Source: Bacteroidetes bacterium HGW-Bacteroidetes-10 | GTDB taxonomy: Bacteria; Bacteroidota; Bacteroidia; Bacteroidales; UBA932 | Length of the DNA stretch: 64,000 bases | Assembly: GCA_002842695.1 (NCBI GenBank) | Contig: PHDT01000005.1 | Span: 1 to 64,000 of the forward strand | Direction: 5' to 3' | Part shown: piece after piece, positions 38,981 to 48,741 of the stretch | Numbering within the stretch: the stretch's first letter is position 1 | Layout of the letters: every line of letters starts with the position of its first letter | Translations under genes and position numbers: made by a program | The notes under the pieces: generated by a model | What the model saw: the letters and a program-made list of their open reading frames with translations, nothing else | Database searches by the model: none | Told to the model about the DNA's origin: nothing

Positions 38981-39892
38981 ATGAGTGAGTATCATACACC
39001 GGTTCTGTTAAAAGAGAGTGTATCAGCACTGGCTATACACGACGGGGGCATCTATGTGGATGTCACATTTGGCGGAGGCGGTCACAGCAGGGAGATCCTG
39101 TCGCAGATGGGAGAAAAGTCAAGGCTGATAGTCTTTGACCGCGACCCTGATGCTATCCTTAATGCTCCTGATGACAAAAGGCTGATTTTTATAAACAATA
39201 ATTTCCGCTTTGTACACAACCACCTGAAGAACGCAGGGTATGGTGAGGTTGACGGAATTCTGGCAGACCTGGGAGTCTCTTCTCATCAGTTCGATACAGA
39301 AGAGAGAGGTTTTTCCTTCAGGTTTGATGCAAAGCTGGACATGAGAATGAATCCGCTTACCAAAATGGGAGCGGCAGAGATACTGGAAAGTTATGAAGAG
39401 GAGGCTCTGTCCAAAATGTTTTGGGAGCTGGGAGAGGTAGACAACAGCCGCAAGGTGGCAAAGTTTATCTGTAAAGCGAGAGAGAATGAAAAGATAGAGA
39501 CTACATATCAGCTTAACCATATTCTTGAGCCTCTGACACCAAAACCTAACGGGCACAAATATCTGGCTAAGATATACCAGGCTCTCAGAATTGAGGTTAA
39601 CGGAGAGATGAGGGCACTTGAGGGTTTTCTTACAGGCGCTCTTAAGGCCCTTAAACCCGGCGGAAGACTGGCAGTAATAACATATCACTCTCTTGAAGAC
39701 CGGATGGTTAAGAATTTTATGCGCTCCGGGAACACAGAGGGAAAAATTGAAAAAGACTTTTACGGAAAACAGGAGTCGCCCCTGAAGCTTGTTTTCAAGA
39801 AACCGGTGCTTCCCGCAGAGAGCGAGATAGCATCCAATACAAGGGCAAGAAGTGCAAAATTAAGAGTAGCAGAAAAGATTGAGGAGGAGTAA
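38981..39892 (+). CDS. rsmH: 16S rRNA (cytosine1402-N4)-methyltransferase
   Basis: 303 residues. Motifs: HTPVLLKESVSAL at the start, YVDVTFGGGGHSREIL (SAM-binding), DGILADLGVSSHQFD, RGFSFRFDAKLDMRMN and LAVITYHSLEDRMVKNF. RsmH adds the N4-methyl group to C1402 of 16S rRNA, the same nucleotide that RsmI (at 11755) methylates on the ribose, so both enzymes of that modification are in this window. It has a good ribosome-binding site (GGGAGG) and lies 12 bp after mraZ and 3 bp before the ftsL-like gene. Confidence 0.97.
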   Translation: MSEYHTPVLLKESVSALAIHDGGIYVDVTFGGGGHSREILSQMGEKSRLIVFDRDPDAILNAPDDKRLIFINNNFRFVHNHLKNAGYGEVDGILADLGVSSHQFDTEERGFSFRFDAKLDMRMNPLTKMGAAEILESYEEEALSKMFWELGEVDNSRKVAKFICKARENEKIETTYQLNHILEPLTPKPNGHKYLAKIYQALRIEVNGEMRALEGFLTGALKALKPGGRLAVITYHSLEDRMVKNFMRSGNTEGKIEKDFYGKQESPLKLVFKKPVLPAESEIASNTRARSAKLRVAEKIEEE

Positions 39893-39895
39893 CTG

Positions 39896-40216
39896 ATGGC
39901 AAAGAAGAAATGGGTATCGGACATAATGGGCGGACAAATCCTCATAAGCAGCGGAATCATGCAGCAAATGGGATTTGTTCTTTACATTTTCCTACTTGTG
40001 ATACTGTACATCTCTTTGAATTTTACAATTGAGAACAGACTGGTGACCGAAAGGCACAATCAGAGGGAAATTAAAAACCTGAAGGCACACTATACGGGTA
40101 TTAAGGCTCGACTGCTTTATCAAAGCAAGCGAATTGAGATTGAAAAGAAACTGGTGGAATACAACTCGGAGCTGAAATCTCCGGTTAATCCTCCTTCAAT
40201 TATTGAACTGGACTGA
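39896..40216 (+). CDS. ftsL: FtsL-like cell division protein
   Basis: 106 residues with one membrane helix (about 25-42, VLYIFLLVILYISLNF) and a following extracytoplasmic coiled coil (NRLVTERHNQREIKNLKAHYTGIKARLLYQ). The sequence has little direct similarity to E. coli FtsL, as expected for this poorly conserved protein, but size, topology and position between rsmH and the PBP gene identify it. In Bacteroidetes this gene is often labelled as FtsL-like. It would bridge FtsQ and the FtsW-FtsI complex. It starts 3 bp after rsmH and ends 2 bp before ftsI. Confidence 0.85.
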   Translation: MAKKKWVSDIMGGQILISSGIMQQMGFVLYIFLLVILYISLNFTIENRLVTERHNQREIKNLKAHYTGIKARLLYQSKRIEIEKKLVEYNSELKSPVNPPSIIELD

Positions 40217-40218
40217 TT

Positions 40219-42336
40219 ATGAAAGATATTATTTCCAAAGTAGGAATAATCTACTTCTTCATGGTACTCTCCGCCATACTGGTTATTGGCAGGATAGTGC
40301 ATCTCCAGTTTTTTGCCAAGCTCCCGGTTAGTTCTGAGGAGATTTCATTCCGCATTGAGGAGATTGAGGCAGTAAGAGGAAGTATCCTTGCAAGTGACGG
40401 ACGCTCCCTCGCAAGTTCAGTTCCATACTATCAGGTAAGGATGGACTGCAAATTCCCTGAAGACTCAACATTCAACAACAATATTGACTCTCTCTCATTT
40501 TATTTATCGAAGTTTTTCGGAGATAAGAGTGCCGGAGGATATAAGAGCGAGCTTGTGGCTGCACGCAAAAAAGGGAACAGATACAAAGCTGTTGGAAACC
40601 GCCTCGTTGATTACGCAGAGCTTATGGAGATAAAGAACTTCCCGCTCTTCAGACTTAAGGGGAACAGAGGTGGATTTATAAGCGAACAAAAGAGCAAGCG
40701 GAACAATCCATACGGACGTTTGGCATACCGTACAATAGGTTTTACCAACTCAAACGGAGTAAGTGTGGGTATTGAGGGGAGCTTTGACTACTACCTCAAG
40801 GGTATCCCGGGTAAGCAAACTGTTCAGCGGCTTCTGGGCGGTGAATGGATGCCGGTAAACGTAGACCAGGCAGTTTTGCCTCAGGATGGTCTGGATGTGA
40901 AAACAACATTGGATATAGATATTCAGGAGGCGGCAGAGAATGCGTTAAGGAATCAGCTTTCACTCTCAGATGTGTTTGAAGGCGCAACCGCAATTGTAAT
41001 GGAGGTTGAGACTGGAGCCATTCGTGCAATCACAAATATGAAAAAGATGTCAAACGGAATGTTTGATGAATCATTCAACTATGCAATTGGACAGGCAACA
41101 GAACCGGGTTCAACATTTAAGCTTGCAACTCTTGTTGCTCTGATTGAAGACGGATATGTAACTCTTGACACTCCGGTAGATGCTGGAAACGGGAAATGGC
41201 AATACAGTACAAAGCTATTTACCGATGTAACCAAGGGGGGATATGGCCAGATTGATGTAAGAAAGGCATTTGAGAAATCGTCAAACGTTGCATTTGCAAA
41301 ACTCGCAGTTGAATACTACGCAAACAACGAAAAGAAATATGTAGACAGGCTTCACAATATGAAGCTGGGTGAGAAATTCGGTCTGGATATCATGGGTGAG
41401 GGTAGATCTGTAATACACTCTCCGGGCGATCCTAGCTGGTCTAAACTAACTCTGCCAATGATGGCAATGGGTTACGCATCATTGCTTACACCTCTTCATA
41501 CTCTTGCATTCTACAATGCAATTGCAAACAGAGGTAAAATGATGAAGCCATATTTTGTTGAGAGGCTGGAAAAACACGGAGTAACAGAGAAGGAGTTCAA
41601 ACCTCAGGAGATGAGTGGTTCAATCTGTTCAGAATCTACAATTAAGGCTGTCCATGAGGCATTGCGCGGTGTAGTTGAACATGGCACAGGCAAAACAATC
41701 AACGATCCGAGATATAAAATTTCCGGCAAGACCGGTACTGCACAGATTGCTTTCGACGGCAGGTACATAGACTCGCAGGGATACAGAAAACACCAGGCCT
41801 CTTTTGCCGGCTTCTTCCCGAGTGACAATCCAAAGTACACCGCGGTTGTAATTCTTTATACAAACAAGACAAGGGCAAACTTCTACGGAGGATCCTGGGC
41901 AGCACCTGTTTTCAAACAGATTGCAGACAGAATTTATGCAAACAATCCTCAGTGGAGCGCGCCGGTACAGGGTAAGGGCAAGGTTACTCTGACCAAGCCT
42001 CATATCATGTCTGGCCGTGCTAAGGAGACTTCAAAACTTATGGCTTCACTCCCGTCTGCCGACAAATACGGCAAGGCCTCGGGAGAGTGGATCAGCTTTA
42101 GCCGCGACTCCCTTGAAAGAGTTGTGGCAGAAGAGTATCATATTGACAGGGACAGCGTGCCCGGAGTTCTCAATATGGGGCTCAGAGATGCTTTGTATAT
42201 ACTGGAGAATCAAGGATACAGGGTGAAATTTACCGGCAGGGGAAGAGTTATTGCTCAGACACCTGCTCCCGGAGTTTGGGCAGAAAAAAACTCAATTATC
42301 AACATTCAACTTTCTGAGGAATATGAAACTAGATAA
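40219..42336 (+). CDS. ftsI: Division-specific penicillin-binding protein (FtsI/PBP3) with PASTA domain
   Basis: 705 residues. One N-terminal membrane helix (about 8-28) and a pedestal domain (FRIEEIEAVRGSILASDGRSLAS) precede the transpeptidase domain with its three motifs: S298-T-F-K301 (active-site serine), S354-S-N356 and K504-T-G-T507. The final 60 residues (VPGVLNMGLRDALYILENQGYRVKF, then VIAQTPAPGVWAE) form one PASTA domain. It cross-links septal peptidoglycan at the division site. The PASTA tail is common in Bacteroidetes orthologues. It overlaps the start of murE by 14 bp. Confidence 0.95.
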   Translation: MKDIISKVGIIYFFMVLSAILVIGRIVHLQFFAKLPVSSEEISFRIEEIEAVRGSILASDGRSLASSVPYYQVRMDCKFPEDSTFNNNIDSLSFYLSKFFGDKSAGGYKSELVAARKKGNRYKAVGNRLVDYAELMEIKNFPLFRLKGNRGGFISEQKSKRNNPYGRLAYRTIGFTNSNGVSVGIEGSFDYYLKGIPGKQTVQRLLGGEWMPVNVDQAVLPQDGLDVKTTLDIDIQEAAENALRNQLSLSDVFEGATAIVMEVETGAIRAITNMKKMSNGMFDESFNYAIGQATEPGSTFKLATLVALIEDGYVTLDTPVDAGNGKWQYSTKLFTDVTKGGYGQIDVRKAFEKSSNVAFAKLAVEYYANNEKKYVDRLHNMKLGEKFGLDIMGEGRSVIHSPGDPSWSKLTLPMMAMGYASLLTPLHTLAFYNAIANRGKMMKPYFVERLEKHGVTEKEFKPQEMSGSICSESTIKAVHEALRGVVEHGTGKTINDPRYKISGKTGTAQIAFDGRYIDSQGYRKHQASFAGFFPSDNPKYTAVVILYTNKTRANFYGGSWAAPVFKQIADRIYANNPQWSAPVQGKGKVTLTKPHIMSGRAKETSKLMASLPSADKYGKASGEWISFSRDSLERVVAEEYHIDRDSVPGVLNMGLRDALYILENQGYRVKFTGRGRVIAQTPAPGVWAEKNSIINIQLSEEYETR

Positions 42337-43780
42337 ATTACTGCAGGGCATAACAACAGGTGAAAAGGGAAAGGCAGTCAGGATGGATTCCGAGATTGGC
42401 GGAATCTGCTTTGATTCGAGGAGTATTAAATCCGGTGATTTGTTTATTGCCGTAAGGGGAAGTGCATCAGATGGCCATCAGTATATAGGAATGGCTCTTG
42501 AAAAGGGAGCAGTTGCAGTTCTATGCGAAGAGATTGCTGCTGAATTTAAAAATTCACCTCTTATCGTTACTCCTGACAGTCATCTGGCCCTGGGAGTTGC
42601 TGCATCAAATTTCTACGGAAGTCCATCAGAAGCAATGAAGGTTGTAGGCATTACAGGTACAAACGGAAAAACAACCACTGTAACGCTTATGCACAGACTC
42701 TTTACTGGCTTGGGGTATAAATGCGGATTGCTCTCCACAATTGTAAACTACATTGGTGACAAGGAGGTTGAGGCAACTCACACAACACCAGATCCCGTAC
42801 AGATGAATTCACTTATGGCAAGAATGGCTGCCGAGGGATGTGAATTTTGCTTTATGGAGGTAAGCTCTCATTCACTTGATCAGAAAAGGACCGCAGGGAT
42901 TCATTTTACCGGAGGCATTTTCTCCAATATTACCCACGACCATCTTGATTACCACAAAACATTTGCAGAGTATATTAAAGCAAAGAAGAGCTTCTTTGAC
43001 AATCTTGGAGAAGATGCCTTTGCTCTTACAAATATTGATGACAGGAACGGCATGGTAATGCTTCAAAACACACCTGCCAGAAAATACAGGTACTCCTGCA
43101 TCTCCCCTGCCGATTTCAACTGTCGTATTATCGAGAAGGGACTCGATGGTATGCTTGTTAAAATTGACAACCAGGAGGTCTGGACAAAATTTATTGGTGT
43201 TCACAATGCATACAACCTGCTTGCCGTTTACTCTGCCGCGATCCTTCTGGGTGCCGGATCTGAGGAGGTGCTGGTTCAGATTAGCGCACTAACAAGTGTT
43301 GCAGGAAGACTTGAGTACATCAAGGGATTCAGGGAACTTACAGCAGTTGTTGATTATGCCCACACACCAGATGCGCTGGAAAATGTGCTGAAAACACTTA
43401 AGGACAGTGCAGACGGTAAAGAGATAGTAACAGTATTCGGATGCGGCGGAAACAGAGACAAAACCAAACGTCCTGAAATGGCAAAGGTTGCCGCAAAATA
43501 TTCAGATAAAGTTGTTGTCACATCAGACAATCCACGTTTTGAGGAGCCTGAGGCAATAATTGAAGAGATAAAGGCCGGATTTGAAGTTACAGAGAGAGCA
43601 AAAGCACTCTTTATTACTGACAGAAAAGAGGCAATAAGAACCGCCCTGATAATGGCAAATCCCGGGTCAATCGTACTGGTGGCCGGAAAGGGACACGAAA
43701 ACTATCAGGATGTGAAAGGGGTGAAACATCACTTTGATGACAAAGAGGTAATAACCGGAGTATTTGATCAAAACATTTAA
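42323..43780 (+). CDS. murE: UDP-MurNAc-tripeptide synthetase (meso-diaminopimelate adding)
   Basis: 485 residues from the ATG at 42323. Mur ligase motifs: [17 protein letters not shown] (ATP-binding), [30 protein letters not shown] and [15 protein letters not shown]. The DNPR motif ([10 protein letters not shown], near residue 402) is the signature for meso-diaminopimelate as third residue, so the peptidoglycan is of the Gram-negative type. The catalysed step is addition of diaminopimelate to UDP-MurNAc-L-Ala-D-Glu. The gene begins within ftsI, so translation is coupled, and stops 4 bp before mraY. Confidence 0.96.
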   Translation: MKLDKLLQGITTGEKGKAVRMDSEIGGICFDSRSIKSGDLFIAVRGSASDGHQYIGMALEKGAVAVLCEEIAAEFKNSPLIVTPDSHLALGVAASNFYGSPSEAMKVVGITGTNGKTTTVTLMHRLFTGLGYKCGLLSTIVNYIGDKEVEATHTTPDPVQMNSLMARMAAEGCEFCFMEVSSHSLDQKRTAGIHFTGGIFSNITHDHLDYHKTFAEYIKAKKSFFDNLGEDAFALTNIDDRNGMVMLQNTPARKYRYSCISPADFNCRIIEKGLDGMLVKIDNQEVWTKFIGVHNAYNLLAVYSAAILLGAGSEEVLVQISALTSVAGRLEYIKGFRELTAVVDYAHTPDALENVLKTLKDSADGKEIVTVFGCGGNRDKTKRPEMAKVAAKYSDKVVVTSDNPRFEEPEAIIEEIKAGFEVTERAKALFITDRKEAIRTALIMANPGSIVLVAGKGHENYQDVKGVKHHFDDKEVITGVFDQNI

Positions 43781-43784
43781 AGCT

Positions 43785-45065
43785 ATGTTGTACAATTTAT
43801 TTGACTATCTAAAGGATTATGTAGACTTCCCGGGACTGGGCCTCTTCAGGTACATTTCGTTCCGCGCATTCTCTGCAATAATTCTGTCAATGCTCATAGC
43901 CTTGTTTCTGGGCAAAAGGATTATCAACAAACTGGCAAAAAAACAGATTGGTGAAAGCATAAGAGATCTGGGACTTGAGGGTCAGATGCAAAAAAAAGGC
44001 ACTCCTACTATGGGCGGAATAATCATCCTTGTATCATTGCTTATTCCTGCAATTCTTCTTGGGGACCTTACAAACATTTATGTGCAATTAATGATTATTA
44101 CAACCATATGGCTTGGTTTCATAGGTTTTCTTGATGACTATATTAAGGTTTTCAAAAAGAACAAAGAGGGTCTTAAGGGAAAATTCAAGATTGTAGGCCA
44201 GGTAGGTCTTGGCCTTATCGTTGGCGTCAGCCTCTATCTGAGTGATCAGGCGGTAGTAAGAGTGCCGTCAACTTCAGATGCTCTTGAGTCGCACGCAGAG
44301 GTGATAAGCCAGGAGGGATTTTCAGATAAGGTTGGATACTTCAGGGATGAAAAAAGTACAATAACAACAATTCCGTTCGTAAAGGACAACGAGTTTGATT
44401 ATGCATGGCTTTCTCCTGTGGGAGGTGAGCTTGGCGAAAAAATCAGCTGGGTAATATACATACTCATGGTTATTTTCATTGTAACAGCAGTTTCAAACGG
44501 CACAAACCTTACAGATGGCATGGACGGTCTGGCAACAGGTGTCTCGGCAATAGTAGGCGTTACACTTGCTGTACTTGCATATCTGTCCGGCAATATCATT
44601 TACGCCAACTACCTTAATATAATGTACATCCCCAATACCGGAGAACTTGTAATTGTTTTGGCAGCATTTATTGGAGCACTGGTTGGGTTCTTGTGGTATA
44701 ACTCCTACCCCGCCCAGGTCTTTATGGGAGATACAGGGTCACTGGCCATAGGAGGTATTATTGCTGTTGCAGCTATCATGATTCATAAAGAATTGCTCAT
44801 TCCAATCCTGTGTGGCATATTCTTCGTGGAGAGCCTCTCAGTGATAATACAGAGACTCTATTTCAAATACACAAGAAAGAAATACGGCGAAGGTGTAAGG
44901 GTATTTAAGATGTCACCGCTGCACCACCATTTTCAGAAAGAGGGAATTCCGGCAATCATTCAGTTTCCGAAAAGAGCTCTTCCTGAGGCCAAAATTGTTG
45001 CAAGATTCTGGATTATTGCAATAATACTGGCAGTTGTAACAATAGTAACGTTAAAAATCAGATAA
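43785..45065 (+). CDS. mraY: Phospho-N-acetylmuramoyl-pentapeptide transferase
   Basis: 426 residues with about ten membrane helices. Conserved motifs: [31 protein letters not shown] (with DD), [33 protein letters not shown] and [12 protein letters not shown]. MraY makes lipid I from UDP-MurNAc-pentapeptide and undecaprenyl phosphate. It is longer than the E. coli protein (360 aa) because of an extra loop of about 60 residues (about 150-215, [23 protein letters not shown]), a feature also known in other Bacteroidetes. The ATG at 43785 is preferred over a TTG seven codons upstream that overlaps murE. Confidence 0.95.
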   Translation: MLYNLFDYLKDYVDFPGLGLFRYISFRAFSAIILSMLIALFLGKRIINKLAKKQIGESIRDLGLEGQMQKKGTPTMGGIIILVSLLIPAILLGDLTNIYVQLMIITTIWLGFIGFLDDYIKVFKKNKEGLKGKFKIVGQVGLGLIVGVSLYLSDQAVVRVPSTSDALESHAEVISQEGFSDKVGYFRDEKSTITTIPFVKDNEFDYAWLSPVGGELGEKISWVIYILMVIFIVTAVSNGTNLTDGMDGLATGVSAIVGVTLAVLAYLSGNIIYANYLNIMYIPNTGELVIVLAAFIGALVGFLWYNSYPAQVFMGDTGSLAIGGIIAVAAIMIHKELLIPILCGIFFVESLSVIIQRLYFKYTRKKYGEGVRVFKMSPLHHHFQKEGIPAIIQFPKRALPEAKIVARFWIIAIILAVVTIVTLKIR

Positions 45066-45068
45066 AAT

Positions 45069-46403
45069 ATGTCTAGAATAGTAATTCTTGGAGGCGGAGA
45101 GAGCGGTGTGGGAGCAGCTGTACTTGCATCTGTAAAGGGATATGAAACATTCCTTTCGGACTGCAATATGCTTCAGGACGATGCTAAGGCAATGCTTGAC
45201 AGATTCAATATTCCATATGAAGACGGAGGGCACACCAAGGAGAAGATTCTCAATGCAGATGAAGTAATCAAAAGCCCGGGAATTCCGGATAGTGTTCCAA
45301 TTGTAGAGGAGATACTCGCATGCGGAATTCCTGTAATCTCCGAAATTGAATTTGCCGGCAGATTTGACAGATCAAGAAAGATTTGCATAACCGGCAGCAA
45401 CGGAAAGACCACTACAACCTCAATTATTTATTTTCTGATGAAAAACGCAGGTCTTAATGTAGGTCTTGCGGGAAACATTGGTCAAAGTTATGCATTTCAG
45501 GTTGCAACAAAGGAATATGACTATTATGTTCTCGAACTGAGCAGCTTTCAGCTTGACGGCATTTATGACTTCAAGGCAGATATAGCGGTACTTCTCAATA
45601 TAACTCCGGACCACCTGGATCGTTATGACAACAATATGGAGAATTACATCAAGGCAAAATTCAGGATTACCCGAAACATGTCTTCAGATGATTGCTTTAT
45701 TTTCTGCGCAGACGATGAGATAAGCATTTCGCACCTCAACAAAATTGTCCTGCAGGCCAAAAAATTACCTTTCAGCCAGACAACAGAGGTAGAAGAAGGA
45801 GCATTTCTCAAGGAGGAGCAAATGCATGTTGTTTATAATAACGACAACTATCAGATGTTTGTTAATGAACTTTCACTCCAGGGTAAACACAACATATACA
45901 ACTCAATGGCTGCTGCCATAACCGGAAAGGTTCTTAAGATAAGTAACGAAGTTGTGAGGGAGAGTCTGTCGAGCTTTAAGGGAGTTGAGCACCGTTTGGA
46001 AAATGTGCTTAAAGTCAGAAATGTTTTATACATAAACGACTCAAAAGCTACCAACGTAAACTCAACCTGGTATGCACTCGAGAGTATGAAGAGCTCAGTA
46101 GTATGGATTGCCGGGGGAAAAGACAAAGGAAACGACTACTCTCCACTTTATGATCTGGTAAAGGATAAGGTGAGGGTACTCATCTGCATGGGAGTTGACA
46201 ACAAAAAACTCCACAGCGAATTTGGAGAGATGGTAGATGAAATCTACGATGCAGGATCGGCAGCTGAAGCAGTAAACATTGCATACAAGTGTGCAAAGCA
46301 GGGAGAGACAGTACTTCTTTCTCCTGCATGTGCAAGCTTTGACCTGTTTAAGAATTACGAAGACAGAGGAAAACAATTTAAAGAGGCAGTTGCCGCACTT
46401 TAA
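45069..46403 (+). CDS. murD: UDP-MurNAc-L-alanine--D-glutamate ligase
   Basis: 444 residues. A Rossmann-like start (IVILGGGESGVGAAVLA), then the ATP site ITGSNGKTTTTSI, GLAGNIGQSYAFQ, YVLELSSFQLDGI, LNITPDHLDRYDN, VEHRLENVLKVRNVLYINDSKATN and VWIAGGKDKGNDY. These are the MurD blocks in order. It adds D-glutamate in the cytoplasmic stage of peptidoglycan synthesis. It sits 3 bp after mraY and 2 bp before ftsW, within one operon. Confidence 0.96.
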   Translation: MSRIVILGGGESGVGAAVLASVKGYETFLSDCNMLQDDAKAMLDRFNIPYEDGGHTKEKILNADEVIKSPGIPDSVPIVEEILACGIPVISEIEFAGRFDRSRKICITGSNGKTTTTSIIYFLMKNAGLNVGLAGNIGQSYAFQVATKEYDYYVLELSSFQLDGIYDFKADIAVLLNITPDHLDRYDNNMENYIKAKFRITRNMSSDDCFIFCADDEISISHLNKIVLQAKKLPFSQTTEVEEGAFLKEEQMHVVYNNDNYQMFVNELSLQGKHNIYNSMAAAITGKVLKISNEVVRESLSSFKGVEHRLENVLKVRNVLYINDSKATNVNSTWYALESMKSSVVWIAGGKDKGNDYSPLYDLVKDKVRVLICMGVDNKKLHSEFGEMVDEIYDAGSAAEAVNIAYKCAKQGETVLLSPACASFDLFKNYEDRGKQFKEAVAAL

Positions 46404-46405
46404 TC

Positions 46406-47629
46406 ATGGGAGAGAGCTTTATAAACAGACTTAAGGGAGACAAGGTGATATGGGTGATTGTTATCGCTCTGTCGCTTATCTCTATTGCTGCAGTATATTC
46501 GTCAAGCAGTTCGCTGGCCTTCAGAGAGGAGAAGAGCACATTTTTCTATCTTCTCAAGCAGCTGCGTTTCGTAATATTCGGCCTTACAGCTCTGTATATC
46601 TGCTCGCGAGTTCCACTTGGATGGTACCGCAAGATTGCCTATCTGGGAATGCTTCTGGGAATTGGACTTCTTGTCGCGACTATTGCTTTTGGTAGTACAA
46701 TTAACGATGCCGAACGGTGGATAACCATATTTGGAATCTCCTTCCAGCCAAGTGAAATAGCCAAGATAACTACAATGCTCTATCTTGCCAAAGTTCTGGA
46801 AGACCACAAATTTGAGTCTTTCAAGGAGTTTACCCTATGGATTCTTATTCCTCTGGGAATTGAGCTTCTGCTGATTCTTAACGGAAGTGCCTCAACTGCG
46901 TTGGTTCTTGGGGGGCTTTCATTTCTGCTGCTTATAATCGGAGGTATCAAAACAGGCCATCTTGTAAAAACAGTTGGTATTGCAACTGGTATAGTTGCGG
47001 TTGTAATTATGATGCACTTCGCGTTCGGCTTCTTTCCAAGGATTGCGACAATGGTATCGAGGGTAAAAAATTTCGCAGTTGAAAAGACTCTGGATGAAAA
47101 CCTCACTCCACAGGAAAAGCAGCGGGAACTGGATAAGACATTTCAGGCAGATATGGCAAAAATAGCTATTGCCTCTGCAAACATAATAGGAAAGGGTCCG
47201 GGAAAAAGTACACAGCGTTATGTACTGCCTCACCCCTATTCAGATTTTATTTATTCAATCATTGTTGAGGAGTGGGGACTGGTAGGAGGAACTGTAATTC
47301 TTCTGCTCTACCTCTGGTTCCTCTACAGGTGCATAGCTATTGCGCGGGGATGTATTAAAATGTTCTCTGCAATAACTGTAATTGGACTGGGTTTGCTCAT
47401 CGTTTCACAGGCGATGCTGCATATACTGGTAAATGTGAGTATTCTTCCGGTAACGGGGCACACGCTCCCGCTCATTAGCCTCGGGGGAACTTCGCTCATT
47501 ATCATGAGTTCTGCATTCGGGATTATACTTGCAGTCAGCCGCAGTGTTGAGAACAGCAAGTGTAAGTCACCTGTGCCTGCAGAGGGTGAGTTATCGGAAA
47601 ATAATAGAGAGGAGGCAATCGAACTATGA
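46406..47629 (+). CDS. ftsW: Septal peptidoglycan glycosyltransferase FtsW
   Basis: 407 residues of the SEDS family, with about ten membrane helices. Typical features: SIAAVYSSSSSLAF, the large loop GKGPGKSTQRYVLPHPYSDFIYSIIVEEWGLVGG, and ILPVTGHTLPLISLGGTSLI near the end. The PHPYSDFIYS motif contains the catalytic aspartate region of SEDS polymerases. FtsW polymerises glycan strands at the septum with FtsI as partner. It is encoded 2 bp after murD and overlaps murG by 4 bp (ATGA). Confidence 0.95.
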   Translation: MGESFINRLKGDKVIWVIVIALSLISIAAVYSSSSSLAFREEKSTFFYLLKQLRFVIFGLTALYICSRVPLGWYRKIAYLGMLLGIGLLVATIAFGSTINDAERWITIFGISFQPSEIAKITTMLYLAKVLEDHKFESFKEFTLWILIPLGIELLLILNGSASTALVLGGLSFLLLIIGGIKTGHLVKTVGIATGIVAVVIMMHFAFGFFPRIATMVSRVKNFAVEKTLDENLTPQEKQRELDKTFQADMAKIAIASANIIGKGPGKSTQRYVLPHPYSDFIYSIIVEEWGLVGGTVILLLYLWFLYRCIAIARGCIKMFSAITVIGLGLLIVSQAMLHILVNVSILPVTGHTLPLISLGGTSLIIMSSAFGIILAVSRSVENSKCKSPVPAEGELSENNREEAIEL

Positions 47630-48741
47630 ATAGAGAGCCAAGAATAATAATCAGCGGAGGAGGTACCGGAGGACATATATTCCCGGCAATCTCAATCGCA
47701 AATGAGATAAAGAGGGTATCACCTGGTGCTGAAATCCTTTTTGTAGGTGCATTGGGCAAAATGGAGATGGAGAGAGTTCCTGCTGCGGGATACAAGATTG
47801 AGGGCTTGCCTGTGGCCGGATTAAGAAGAAAACTGTCACTGTCAAATCTGCTTCTTCCATTCAAGGTACTCAGAAGTGTAAGAAAGGCCGGGAAAATTCT
47901 TGATGAGTTCAAACCTGACGCGGTTGTGGGTGTTGGCGGATATGCAAGTGCTCCCCTTCTCTGGATGGCAGGAAACAAAAAGATTCCATATCTGATTCAG
48001 GAACAGAATTCATATGCAGGACTAACCAACAGAATTCTTGCAAAGAGAGCAGGAATAATATGCGTTGCGTATGACGGAATGGGAAAGTTTTTTCCTGAAG
48101 AGAAGATACTCATTACCGGAAACCCGGTAAGAGAGGGAATCAAAATGACAACACCGAAGATGAAGCTTGAGGGTAGAAAACACTTTGGAATAGCTGCCGG
48201 TAAAAAGGTATTACTTGTAACTGGAGGAAGTCTTGGAGCGAGGACTCTCAACAGTGCCGTTCAGGAGTGGATAAAAACCCATGCTGAATGCGACATGGAT
48301 ATTATCTGGCAAACCGGTAAATTCTACAAAGAGGAGATTGACCATTTTGTTGCCGGGAATCCCAGAGAGTGGGTTAAGAACTTTGCATTCATTGACAGGA
48401 TGGATCTTGCGTTTGCATCGGCAGATGTGATTATTACAAGAGCAGGTGCAGGAACAATTTCTGAGTTAAGTATAGCAAAAAAGGCTTGTATTTTTGTTCC
48501 GTCACCAATGGTTGCAGAAGACCATCAGACTCATAATGCAAGGTCACTGGTAGACAAAGGTGCTGCTCTTATGGTGAAAGATCACGAAGCACATCAATAC
48601 CTAATGTCAACTGCGGCAGAACTTATTACAGACCCTCAGAGAATTGAAGAGCTTGAAGAGAAAATTGGTCATATGGGATACAAAGACTCTGCATCTGTGA
48701 TTGTACACGAACTATTTAAACTTACAGGAGGGAGAGAATGA
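47626..48741 (+). CDS. murG: Undecaprenyldiphospho-muramoylpentapeptide beta-N-acetylglucosaminyltransferase
   Basis: 371 residues of GT28. Motifs: ISGGGTGGHIFPAISIANEI, VGVGGYASAPLLWMA, IQEQNSYAGLTNRIL, VTGGSLGARTLNS, and the sugar-nucleotide site ITRAGAGTISELSIAKKACIFVPSPMVAEDHQTHNARSL. It adds GlcNAc to lipid I, giving lipid II, on the inner face of the membrane. It overlaps ftsW at its start and murC at its end, each by ATGA, so translation is tightly coupled. Confidence 0.97.
   Translation: MNREPRIIISGGGTGGHIFPAISIANEIKRVSPGAEILFVGALGKMEMERVPAAGYKIEGLPVAGLRRKLSLSNLLLPFKVLRSVRKAGKILDEFKPDAVVGVGGYASAPLLWMAGNKKIPYLIQEQNSYAGLTNRILAKRAGIICVAYDGMGKFFPEEKILITGNPVREGIKMTTPKMKLEGRKHFGIAAGKKVLLVTGGSLGARTLNSAVQEWIKTHAECDMDIIWQTGKFYKEEIDHFVAGNPREWVKNFAFIDRMDLAFASADVIITRAGAGTISELSIAKKACIFVPSPMVAEDHQTHNARSLVDKGAALMVKDHEAHQYLMSTAAELITDPQRIEELEEKIGHMGYKDSASVIVHELFKLTGGRE

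Noticed and set aside
39119-39688. Long antisense open frame inside rsmH (189 codons, minus strand)
   Set aside because: It lies entirely within a gene whose motifs are all conserved. Its translation has no recognisable domain and is rich in Cys and Tyr runs, as expected for a shadow frame.
42251-42322. N-terminal extension of murE
   Set aside because: The earlier in-frame start lies inside the PASTA-coding end of ftsI. The [10 protein letters not shown] start aligns with the family.
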